A stretch of DNA of 5,275 bases from Clostridiales bacterium. Its GTDB lineage: Bacteria; Bacillota; Clostridia; Saccharofermentanales; UBA5734. The position numbers and the translations under genes are program-made. Position 1 is the first letter of the stretch, and each line of letters starts with the position of its first letter. The stretch is taken from assembly GCA_007135995.1 (NCBI GenBank), contig SLHU01000169.1, forward strand, positions 1-5,275. Direction: 5' to 3'. The notes beneath the pieces were generated by a model. The model did not search any database and had not been told where the DNA came from. It worked only from the letters and a program-made list of their open reading frames with translations. Of this stretch, positions 1 through 5,275 are shown piece by piece.

Positions 1-85
1 GAGCTGACTGATCACATGCCAGTAAGCACACTTTTTTGATGATACGTTCGTAGCGCATACAAGGCCGGCGATCAAAGCCTATCAT
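1..85 (-). CDS. Possible N-terminus of a leftward hypothetical protein, cut by the window edge
   Basis: An open frame starts with ATG at 85-83 and stays open for 28 codons to the window edge. An in-frame TAG lies two codons upstream of the ATG, so the ORF cannot begin much earlier. The peptide includes MRYERIIKKVCLLACDQ, a plausible basic-then-hydrophobic protein start, but I do not recognise a family. The ribosome binding site is weak: CAGG about 8 bases before the ATG, with GGAG farther away at about 15. If real, the gene is divergent from the flavin reductase gene at 213, and the region from 86 to 212 would hold both promoters. Twenty-eight codons are too few for coding statistics, so this may be a chance open frame. 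Confidence 0.28.
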   Translation of the reverse strand, partial: MIGFDRRPCMRYERIIKKVCLLACDQSA

Positions 86-114
86 TTTCTAAACCTGCTG
101 CTCCGCGGATGTAT

Positions 115-147
115 TAAAAGACCTTTTATCTTCGCTGGCCTGCCAGC
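115..147. promoter_or_regulatory. Two adjacent 14-bp inverted repeats upstream of the flavin reductase gene
   Basis: Two perfect inverted repeats share the same geometry, 6-base arms around a 2-base centre: TAAAAGACCTTTTA at 115-128 and GCTGGCCTGCCAGC at 134-147. Their centres are 19 bases apart, close to two helical turns. They lie 66 to 98 bases before the ATG at 213 and just upstream of a possible -10 box, TATGAT at 154-159, which has no good -35. The two sequences differ, so they are not two copies of one operator. They may be binding sites for regulators in a divergent promoter region. Short palindromes do occur by chance, so the assignment is tentative. Confidence 0.3.
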
Positions 148-198
148 AGACAGTATGATAAGCTGAAAGTGTTCTTATATTTTAATTTCAAGCATAAC

Positions 199-204
199 AG
201 GAGG
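199..204 (+). promoter_or_regulatory. Ribosome binding site of the flavin reductase gene
   Basis: AGGAGG, a full Shine-Dalgarno core, lies 8 bases before the ATG at 213. It fixes the start of the downstream gene and suggests efficient translation. Confidence 0.9.
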
Positions 205-212
205 CTAACAGG

Positions 213-716
213 ATGTCTGATTTAAAACAAATTAACCCGCAGCAGCTCAGCGGCAATGCGATTCAGAGAATAGGCACAGACTGGATGCTGGTCACAGCAC
301 GCAAAGGTGATCAGGTCAATACCATGACAGCAGCCTGGGGCGGACTTGGCGTCATGTGGGGCAAGCCGGCAGCTTTTGTTGTGATTCGGCCACAGCGCTA
401 TACGTATGCGTTTGTTGAAGCAAGCGATACCTTTTCGCTGACTTTTTTTGACGATAACTTCCGCGAAACCCTGAACTACCTGGGTACTGTTTCCGGACGT
501 GATGAAGACAAAATCAAGAAAAGCAAACTGACACTGGCCAACAGCCAGGATACACCTTACTTTACCGAAGCCAGCCAGGTTCTGATCTGCAGAAAACTGT
601 ACCGCCAGACTTTCGACCCAGACTGCTTCATTGATCCTGCAATCCATCAGCAGTACAAAGAAAAAGATTACCATATTCATTACATCGCGGAGATTATTGA
701 AGCCTATCAGCGCTGA
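213..716 (+). CDS. Flavin reductase family protein (FMN-binding split-barrel)
   Basis: This is a 167-residue soluble protein of the flavin reductase-like (DIM6/NTAB, RutF-like) family, a small split beta-barrel that binds FMN and usually acts as a homodimer. Characterised members use NAD(P)H to reduce free flavin, often for a partner monooxygenase; others are FMN proteins of unknown role. The signature stretch NTMTAAWGGLGVMWGKP is at residues 36-52, followed by IRPQRYTY (58-65), FSLTFF (74-79), SGRDEDKI (94-101) and the closing strand HIHYIAEI (154-161). Its length is normal for single-domain members. There is no signal peptide or membrane segment. AGGAGG at 199-204 supports the start. No partner monooxygenase or ferredoxin gene is visible and it seems to be monocistronic, so the family call is firm but the substrate and partner are unknown. 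Confidence 0.92.
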   Translation: MSDLKQINPQQLSGNAIQRIGTDWMLVTARKGDQVNTMTAAWGGLGVMWGKPAAFVVIRPQRYTYAFVEASDTFSLTFFDDNFRETLNYLGTVSGRDEDKIKKSKLTLANSQDTPYFTEASQVLICRKLYRQTFDPDCFIDPAIHQQYKEKDYHIHYIAEIIEAYQR

Positions 717-946
717 CTGGACTCATAATTATTCCCTTCCGTTTTGGTACGTGGTACGCCCTTCATGTACAGGCTTAAGCGAACTGGAATAAGCTACGAA
801 GGAAAAAGAAAGTTGCTGGCGGCAGGAGCATGTGGTGTGATGGCCGCAAGGATTATCTCGGATCGGCAAAAACTATATGATCTGAAAAAACTGATGATAA
901 GCTTTGTTTTTGCCTGGAGCATGACCACCTGAAAAGGACGATCCAG
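717..946. other. Intergenic region with no supported gene
   Basis: These 230 bases separate two genes that converge (rightward flavin reductase, leftward membrane protein). The only sizeable open frame (744-932, 62 codons, TTG or ATG start) has no ribosome binding site and resembles no family I know. The tandem GGTACG/GGTACG at 746-758 makes a small inverted repeat without a T-tract. A-rich and T-rich runs between about 880 and 912 could pair weakly around a long loop, but there is no GC-rich stem. I therefore cannot point to a convincing terminator for either converging gene. Confidence 0.5.
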
Positions 947-3520
947 CTAATCGTTGATCACCAGATCTTCAAGAAGCAGCCCTGCCAGCGCGATGCTCGC
1001 CTCGCCTCTGTCCTCAAGCCGGCCTGTGGTTGCGCCGATCACAATATTGCCATCCTCCTGGTCCAGCAGCATATCTGCGGCCCGCAGATTACCTTCTGCC
1101 CATAGCCGGTGAACGGATAAAGGATTTCCATCCGGGTCTGTCCGGAGCAGAAACGACCACAAATGCATCACGTCATCTGTCCGGATATTGCCAAGAAAGA
1201 GAAGATCACCATCAGGGTGAACGCCCGCAGCCACCCCTGTCACATGATGTCCGGGCAGACCAACAGACTGTTCCCATACAAGCGAACCCTGATTGTCCAG
1301 AGAAACCAGATATAGTTCCTGGGACAGCCCTCCGCCTGAACGGGTGCTGCCGGCTAAAACCAGACCCTCATCACGCAGCGCGCCTGCCAGGAGGACATCA
1401 TCTCTGTCTCCTCCTCCTGTCCACGAAACGATTGTGTTGCCATCAACGTCTAGGCGGGCTGCAAACGCGTCGGAAAAGCCGTCAGAATCTTGCGTCACAG
1501 CGCCTGCCAGCCAAAATCCATCTGAAGCGGCTAAAAGAGCATGCACTGAGCTGCCTGCTGCCTCCGGAGCCGGAGATACCTCAAAAAGCACTTCTCCCCG
1601 GACATCCAGTCCTTTCAGAAAAGCATTACTGCCCACATGCCCGCTCCAGATAATAAGCGTTTCAGAAGCGGAAAGGACAGCATGTCCCCCGCTGTTTTCC
1701 TCCGTATTGAGATCGTGGTGCCATATAGTCTGCCCCTCATAATCTGCCGCGGCAATAAAAGCGTCCCATCCGGCATAGGTCCCTGCGGTGCCTGTCATCA
1801 GCAGCCTGGACTGGCCAGTGTCTTTTAGATCTGCCAAATACGTGTCTTTTCCGGGCAGTGCGTAAATGAACTCATGCTGGACCTCACCTTGACGGTCAAG
1901 CATCAGAATGTAGCCGGGTGTGCGCATGCCCTGGTCGGTCGTTGTCAGTCCGCCGGCCCAGAAACCACCGTTGCCCGCCCATGATAAAGCATCTGTCCGT
2001 TCCACCCCTGCCCCGCCGTAAACGCGAACCCACCTGGCATTCAGTAAATTCACACGCAGATCGCCCCATGTCAGCTCCGCATGCTGGCCGGGTGCTTGTG
2101 CACCGGCTTTGTCCGGCTGATTTCCGGAAATGCCGGCAAAAGCAGGTGTTCGCCTAGCCTGCGATGCGCCAACAAAACCTGACAGGATGACCACACTCAA
2201 AATGGCAATGATGATCACGCTGAAAGGAACGAGTACCGGCCGCCGCGACCAGAGCCGTCCGCCTCCGGGCATGTCATTTAGCGTTCTGTCCAGAACGGGT
2301 TCTTGTTCCCATGGTACGCCGGCGTTTTTCATTGCTTCTAAAAAGGCGTCTTCATTCAGAACCAGTTCCCGAACACCCCCATCCAGAATCCACAAATCTA
2401 AATATGTGCCATCTTTTTTATAAAAGCGAATCCCCCTGTTAACAGTTCCGCTTGTGGTCATTAACTGACTGGCAGTCAGAAAGCGCATTGATCCGGAAGC
2501 AACAAGAAGACTCATCCACAGCAGCATCCGCATCCATCTGGGCGTCTTTTTTTCAACCAGCGCTGCAGAACGGACCGCGTTAAAAGGCAGACTTAGCTGA
2601 CCACGGTAGGATGACATTTCCAGCCCATCCTGGCTTAACACAAGCGAAAAACTGGCCGACCAGGCGTTTACAGAAGCTAACCAGAATGAAAACGCCGCCA
2701 ATAACCAGAAGACCAGTGTGAGCGGCAGCCACTCACCAACCGCATGCAGCGCATTACCAGCCACCAGCAGCGGCATCGCAAAGAAAACAGTGAAGATAAG
2801 CACCAGCGCAAAATCAGCCATATACGTTTTCCATTTGGGATAAACCAGAGAAGCGTTTCTGGACCGGTCACGGGGCAGAATCAGGTAACCCAAAAGCCCC
2901 AACAACAAGGCAAGCAGCGGCCACAGCGGGCTGGCCCGGACCAATCTGTTAGGCGGCTGCAAGATCGACCTGCCGCCAAAGCCAATATCCTCAAGGGGCC
3001 TGGGCAGATAGGTCATCTGAATAACCGTCAGATCATCCGCCTCCGACACAGCTCCAAACAGGACATAAAGAGGACTCGAACGGTCTGACCACTGCGACAC
3101 CCATGACGATACAGGTGCTTCCTCTGCCCGGAAATAGGTAAGCGGTGTATATCCGGAACGTAAAGATTCCGGACCTACCCGCTTTGCCCATTGAGGCGGT
3201 ACGTTTCGCTGCGATACCTGATGCAGGTTTTCCAGAAAAAAAGCGTAAGGGTCTAGGTCATCATAGATCAGATTTTCTTCAGCGACTTCTTCTAGGTACG
3301 CCAACGGCTCCAAAGCTGCCAGATGACGGTTCCGGTCTGTAACATAAAGTCTTTCCAGTTCCCTTTCCTGCATCCGGGTGATGTCCGCCAGGTTAATCCG
3401 GACCAGAGGGGCCGGAGACGCATAGGCAAACAGCCAAAGCGCCAGCGCACAGCCCATCAACAGGAAAACTCTTCGCCACAGTTCGTATGAGTGCATCCCT
3501 TTATTTTTCTCAGGTCTCAT
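947..3520 (-). CDS. Large membrane protein with PH-like domain and C-terminal seven-repeat beta-propeller
   Basis: I do not recognise a named family. With the start at 3520 the protein has 857 residues. The longest frame begins at 3574 (875 residues), but that ATG has no ribosome binding site, whereas the ATG at 3520 has AAGGAG 6 bases ahead. Visible parts: membrane segment at about 16-34; polar domain 35-197; membrane segments at about 198-215, 235-255 and 265-284; a PH-like stretch 290-404 (SLVLSQDGLEM, LSLPFNAVRSAALV, ending LNEDAFLEAMKNAGVPW) interrupted by a short hydrophobic run at about 330-342; membrane segment 428-450; then a C-terminal region 483-857. The last region repeats every 46-54 residues, with strands such as GFWAGG (519), LLMTGT (573), LIIWSGH (622), GFWLAGA (668), GLVLAGS (719), LLFLGN (773) and IVIGAT (826). 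Most units also carry a turn like LDVDGN or LDNQGSLVW. Seven units suggest a closed propeller. Positive residues (WRR, RDRSR, EKKTPRWMR, WSRR) put the PH-like domain inside and the propeller and N-terminal domain outside. A sensory, adhesive or assembly role is possible but not shown. Confidence 0.85.
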   Translation of the reverse strand: MRPEKNKGMHSYELWRRVFLLMGCALALWLFAYASPAPLVRINLADITRMQERELERLYVTDRNRHLAALEPLAYLEEVAEENLIYDDLDPYAFFLENLHQVSQRNVPPQWAKRVGPESLRSGYTPLTYFRAEEAPVSSWVSQWSDRSSPLYVLFGAVSEADDLTVIQMTYLPRPLEDIGFGGRSILQPPNRLVRASPLWPLLALLLGLLGYLILPRDRSRNASLVYPKWKTYMADFALVLIFTVFFAMPLLVAGNALHAVGEWLPLTLVFWLLAAFSFWLASVNAWSASFSLVLSQDGLEMSSYRGQLSLPFNAVRSAALVEKKTPRWMRMLLWMSLLVASGSMRFLTASQLMTTSGTVNRGIRFYKKDGTYLDLWILDGGVRELVLNEDAFLEAMKNAGVPWEQEPVLDRTLNDMPGGGRLWSRRPVLVPFSVIIIAILSVVILSGFVGASQARRTPAFAGISGNQPDKAGAQAPGQHAELTWGDLRVNLLNARWVRVYGGAGVERTDALSWAGNGGFWAGGLTTTDQGMRTPGYILMLDRQGEVQHEFIYALPGKDTYLADLKDTGQSRLLMTGTAGTYAGWDAFIAAADYEGQTIWHHDLNTEENSGGHAVLSASETLIIWSGHVGSNAFLKGLDVRGEVLFEVSPAPEAAGSSVHALLAASDGFWLAGAVTQDSDGFSDAFAARLDVDGNTIVSWTGGGDRDDVLLAGALRDEGLVLAGSTRSGGGLSQELYLVSLDNQGSLVWEQSVGLPGHHVTGVAAGVHPDGDLLFLGNIRTDDVMHLWSFLLRTDPDGNPLSVHRLWAEGNLRAADMLLDQEDGNIVIGATTGRLEDRGEASIALAGLLLEDLVIND

Positions 3521-3526
3521 ACCTTG

Positions 3527-3532
3527 CTCCTT
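3527..3532 (-). promoter_or_regulatory. Ribosome binding site that decides the membrane protein start
   Basis: On the minus strand AAGGAG lies 6 bases before the ATG at 3520-3518. The upstream in-frame ATG at 3574 is preceded only by AT-rich sequence with no purine-rich core. The residues between the two (MALNDSLMLIFQDEKEQG) are also an unlikely leader before the basic-then-hydrophobic N-terminus. Confidence 0.75.
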
Positions 3533-3609
3533 CTCGTCCTGAAAGATCAGCATCAGCGAATCATTCAAAGCCATATAGTCAAGTCTGACTTTTTACGGAT
3601 ATCGCTTTT

Positions 3610-3639
3610 AGTATAATCAAAACGTTTGCATCCATGCAA
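3610..3639 (-). promoter_or_regulatory. Promoter of the membrane protein gene
   Basis: On the minus strand the -10 box TATACT (3615-3610) is one base from the TATAAT consensus. A weak -35, TTGCAT (3639-3634), lies 18 bases upstream. Transcription would begin near 3602, giving an untranslated leader of about 80 bases before the start at 3520. The -35 and spacer fall inside the long inverted repeat at 3615-3653. Confidence 0.55.
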
Positions 3640-3653
3640 GCGGGCTTTTGATT
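3615..3653. promoter_or_regulatory. 39-bp composite inverted repeat with cre-like centre, overlapping the promoter
   Basis: Outer arms AATCAAAA (3615-3622) and TTTTGATT (3646-3653) enclose inner arms CGTTTGCAT (3623-3631) and ATGCAAGCG (3634-3642), which pair at 8 of 9 positions around CC; the extra GGC at 3643-3645 is a bulge. On the minus strand ATGCAAACGTTTTGA (3631-3617) fits the Bacillota catabolite-responsive element WTGNAANCGNWNNCW except at the C near its end. Its AAACGTTT core resembles LacI/GalR-family operators. The position between -35 and -10 suits repression. Alternatively the transcript could form a hairpin here that acts as a backup terminator for the upstream operon, since TTTT follows the inner stem on the minus strand. 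Confidence 0.5.
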
Positions 3654-3711
3654 GCCTCAGAAAGTATCTCCTGACAAGAATTTTATATATTTATGTTAAC
3701 TATTCCATTTT

Positions 3712-3747
3712 AAAAACAGCTGGCGAAAGCAGCGATGCCGCTTCGCC
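3712..3747 (-). terminator. Rho-independent terminator of the oxidoreductase-isomerase operon
   Basis: On the minus strand GGCGAAGCGGC, a 3-base loop ATC, and GCTGCTTTCGCC form an 11-bp stem with one G-U pair and one bulged T (3747-3722). A run of five T follows at 3716-3712 after a 5-base gap. It lies about 118 bases beyond the isomerase stop codon. The gap before the T-run makes it less than ideal, but no better candidate follows the isomerase gene. Confidence 0.6.
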
Positions 3748-3852
3748 TCCGCCGTTCAGCGGCCGCGGTTTTCCATCACATGGAGGCCGAAGTCCACCAC
3801 CTCAAGGCGGCCGAAGCCGCAGTTCTCCGCCTCAAGAAGGCCGTAAAGCAGC
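3722..3852. repeat. GC-rich patch of short imperfect direct repeats in the operon 3' region
   Basis: Four related units begin at 3722 (GGCGAAAGCAGC), 3785 (GGCCGAAGTCCACC), 3809 (GGCCGAAGCCGC) and 3839 (GGCCGTAAAGCAGC). CTCAAG recurs at 3801 and 3831, 30 bases apart. The spacings are 63, 24 and 30 bases, all multiples of three. The first unit forms part of the terminator stem. The third contains a perfect hairpin at 3807-3820 which on the minus strand is GCGGC-TTCG-GCCGC, the very stable cUUCGg tetraloop. The patch is much richer in GC than the AT-rich stretch just beside it (3675-3716). It could be a structured 3' untranslated region, a dispersed extragenic repeat, or a degraded low-complexity coding segment; the sequence alone does not decide. 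Confidence 0.5.
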
Positions 3853-3865
3853 CGCACCCTATCCT

Positions 3866-4657
3866 TTACGATTCAAGCAGGGCCCACATTTTCGGGCAGA
3901 CAACCTCAACAGGTTCGGTCAGGCCGCATTCAAAGACCACAAAGCCCTCAAAACCAGTATCTCTGATTGCCTTGAAAACATTTTTGTAATTGATCTCACC
4001 TGTGCCGGGCTGTTTACGCCCAGGCACATCACCCACATGAATATGGCCGATGTCTTTGATATTGTTTCTGATGTTGTTGATCAGGTTGCCCTCGGTGATC
4101 TGCTGATGGTATACATCGTAAAGCAGCTTGACCATCGGGCTGCCGACTTCATGAATGATTTCAACAGACTCTGCTGTGGTTGTCAGGAAGTAGCCCATGT
4201 GATCTACCAGTATATTAAGCGGCTCAAGAACAAGCTGAATACCCGCAGCTTCTGCCAGCGGCGCAGCGGCACGCAAGGCCTGAACGACATTGTCATGCTG
4301 CGCTTTCCTCGAAATGTCTTCCGTTTCGTTGCCCGTTGTCACAACAATATTGCGGGTCCCGATCACTGCAGCAGCTGCTAACGATTCTTTGACCGCGCTG
4401 ACAAAAGCATCGCGGGCATCCGCATGTACAATGCCATGCGTGTTGGCAATCAGCGCCTGCTGAACAGGATCGCCCGCGCGAACCAGGATAGCCGAGACAG
4501 CAACACCAGTACGGTCGGATTCGTTTCGAATCCGTTCAAGGTCAAGGCTGGACCAGTTGAGAATTTCCATAGCCTTGAACCCCTGCTTGTGTGCCTTGGC
4601 AAATTTCCCGTATTCATCACCATCAAACCAGGAATTATTCACAGTTAATGTAAACAT
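3866..4657 (-). CDS. Hydroxypyruvate isomerase-like sugar isomerase (TIM barrel)
   Basis: This 263-residue soluble protein belongs to the xylose isomerase-like TIM-barrel superfamily (AP endonuclease 2 type fold) and most resembles hydroxypyruvate isomerase (Hyi). That enzyme interconverts hydroxypyruvate and tartronate semialdehyde with a divalent metal. Family motifs are present in order: LVLEPLN (142-148), LLYDVYHQQ (178-186), IGHIHVGDVPGRKQPGTGEINY (203-224) and VVFECG (240-245). Likely metal ligands by comparison with E. coli Hyi are E145, D181, H207 (glutamine in Hyi) and E243. Length matches the family (about 258). The reading frame can begin at TTG 4663, but ATG 4657 is preferred because AGAGG lies 9 bases before it and only 3 before the TTG. 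It follows the oxidoreductase gene by 67 bases and is probably co-transcribed. Related enzymes act on inosose, tagatose or other ketoses, so the substrate is uncertain. Confidence 0.85.
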   Translation of the reverse strand: MFTLTVNNSWFDGDEYGKFAKAHKQGFKAMEILNWSSLDLERIRNESDRTGVAVSAILVRAGDPVQQALIANTHGIVHADARDAFVSAVKESLAAAAVIGTRNIVVTTGNETEDISRKAQHDNVVQALRAAAPLAEAAGIQLVLEPLNILVDHMGYFLTTTAESVEIIHEVGSPMVKLLYDVYHQQITEGNLINNIRNNIKDIGHIHVGDVPGRKQPGTGEINYKNVFKAIRDTGFEGFVVFECGLTEPVEVVCPKMWALLES

Positions 4658-4666
4658 TATCAATTA

Positions 4667-4671
4667 CCTCT
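4667..4671 (-). promoter_or_regulatory. Ribosome binding site of the isomerase gene
   Basis: AGAGG on the minus strand lies 9 bases before ATG 4657 and only 3 bases before the alternative TTG at 4663, so the ATG is the likelier start and the longest reading frame is two codons too long. Confidence 0.6.
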
Positions 4672-4724
4672 CATCGCTTTCTTAGCCCTGTAAAATCTGT
4701 TTAATACCGGGCCATTTCACCAGT

Positions 4725-5275
4725 TTAGTCCAGCAGGACCACATTGCCGGTCATCATCGATTCATTGCAGGCAAGTGCCAAAGCCAGTGATTTGCAGGCA
4801 TCAGCATAAGGCGATCGGATCAGGGATGCGTCGCCCGACTTGACGGCATCGATGAAGACCCTGTCTTCAGTCACCCCCTGGTCTGCTTCCCGCCGGTACA
4901 AGACCGCGCTGCTGCCTGTGTCAAGTTCAACCGACTGCCGCAGGATATACCGAATGTCAGCGTCAGCACAACGGATATGCAACCCGTTTTTATTGGGAAC
5001 ATTCCGCGTCAGATAGCAGCCGGTAAAAAGCGTTGCGATAACATTGTTTTTGAACGTGATCACCGCCGATGAATAGTCATGCAGGTTATACCCTTCCCGC
5101 TCAACCAGGCCCCGGGCGCCGGCGCAGTAGACTTTCGCCGGCTCTCCAAACAGGTAGCGCAGCATATCAAACAGATGAATATTCTGCTCAACAATCTGGC
5201 CGCCGCTTGTTTCATATGCTGGCCACCAGTATACACCGGGAATGCCTCCAAGCCATGAGCCATCAACCAGACCTA
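4725..5275 (-). CDS. Gfo/Idh/MocA-family oxidoreductase, C-terminal part
   Basis: The 182 residues visible are the C-terminal half of an NAD(P)-dependent dehydrogenase of the Gfo/Idh/MocA family, usually 330-390 residues. The frame is open to the right edge with no stop; the ATG at 5165 is internal, because the 36 codons before it continue the family pattern. The core motif GGQIVEQNIHLFDMLRYLFG spans visible residues 24-43, where E29 and H33 occupy the positions of the family's D/E-x3-H pair near the substrate. The sheet region follows (SSAVITFKNNVIATLFTG), and the protein ends at a TAA. The nucleotide-binding Rossmann domain and the EKP lysine lie outside the window. Members oxidise sugars, inositols or sugar acids. 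The isomerase gene lies 67 bases downstream with no terminator between, so the two probably form a catabolic operon. The exact substrate is unknown. Confidence 0.88.
   Translation of the reverse strand, partial: GLVDGSWLGGIPGVYWWPAYETSGGQIVEQNIHLFDMLRYLFGEPAKVYCAGARGLVEREGYNLHDYSSAVITFKNNVIATLFTGCYLTRNVPNKNGLHIRCADADIRYILRQSVELDTGSSAVLYRREADQGVTEDRVFIDAVKSGDASLIRSPYADACKSLALALACNESMMTGNVVLLD

Noticed and set aside
222..680. Leftward 152-codon frame opposite the flavin reductase gene
   Set aside because: It is antisense to a gene with clear family motifs and an AGGAGG site, and it has no recognisable features of its own.
744..932. Rightward 62-codon frame after the flavin reductase gene
   Set aside because: Neither its TTG start nor the ATG at 765 has a ribosome binding site, and the peptide resembles no family I recognise. 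It is more likely chance.
1030..1653. Rightward 207-codon frame inside the membrane protein gene
   Set aside because: It is antisense to the propeller repeats, whose periodic pattern shows that the minus-strand frame is the coding one. The basic and proline-rich composition is typical of a shadow frame.
3577..3594. Rightward mini-hairpin AGTCA-AGTC-TGACT followed by TTTT
   Set aside because: The stem is only 5 bp and poor in GC, and no rightward gene ends near it, so it is not a credible terminator.
3839..3866. Short leftward frame just after the isomerase stop (GTG start, LLYGLLEAENCGFGRLEVVDFG)
   Set aside because: It would encode only about 33 residues, made largely of the GC-rich repeat patch, and has no matching family. 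The purine-rich stretch before the GTG overlaps the isomerase stop and is weak evidence alone.
3735..3989. Rightward 84-codon frame giving a coiled-coil-like string (MEAEVHHLKAAEAAVLRLKK)
   Set aside because: It starts within the terminator stem, has no ribosome binding site and runs antisense into the isomerase gene. The regular look comes from the short DNA repeats.
3626..4381. Rightward 251-codon open frame with a Pro/Gly/Arg-rich segment
   Set aside because: Most of it is antisense to the isomerase gene, whose catalytic motifs are intact on the other strand. It has no ribosome binding site and starts inside the inverted repeat at 3615-3653. The repeat content is reported separately.

Overview
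The window looks like chromosomal DNA of a Bacillota (Firmicutes) bacterium of moderate GC, perhaps a gut clostridial or erysipelotrichial relative. This rests on strong Shine-Dalgarno sequences (AGGAGG, AAGGAG, AGAGG), a sigma-A-like TATACT box and a cre/LacI-like operator motif. It is inference: there is no rRNA or marker gene here to fix the taxonomy.

Layout, left to right. (1) At the left edge, a possible leftward ORF starts at about 85 and runs out of the window. It is separated from the first clear gene by a short region with two 14-bp inverted repeats. (2) 213-716, rightward: a small flavin reductase-like FMN-binding protein. (3) 717-946: 230 bases with no gene I can support. (4) 947-3520, leftward: a large multi-domain membrane protein with an extracytoplasmic N-terminal domain, a membrane core, an embedded PH-like domain, and a C-terminal region of seven ~50-residue repeats that should fold as a beta-propeller. 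Its start is best placed 54 bases inside the longest ORF, because a good ribosome binding site lies there. (5) 3521-3865: a control region. It holds the membrane gene's promoter inside a long inverted repeat, then the terminator of the next operon, then a GC-rich patch of short imperfect repeats. (6) 3866-5275, leftward: a two-gene operon whose first gene, a Gfo/Idh/MocA-type oxidoreductase, is cut by the right edge. The second gene is a hydroxypyruvate isomerase-like TIM-barrel protein.

The operon pairs an NAD(P)-dependent sugar or polyol dehydrogenase with a sugar/keto-acid isomerase, a usual arrangement for catabolism of a sugar, sugar acid or polyol; the substrate cannot be read from the sequence. 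The membrane protein appears to be a separate transcription unit with its own promoter, and its role is unknown. I see no tRNA, rRNA, CRISPR array, transposase or phage gene. The most unusual items are the architecture of the membrane protein and the structured repeat patch and inverted-repeat promoter between it and the operon.
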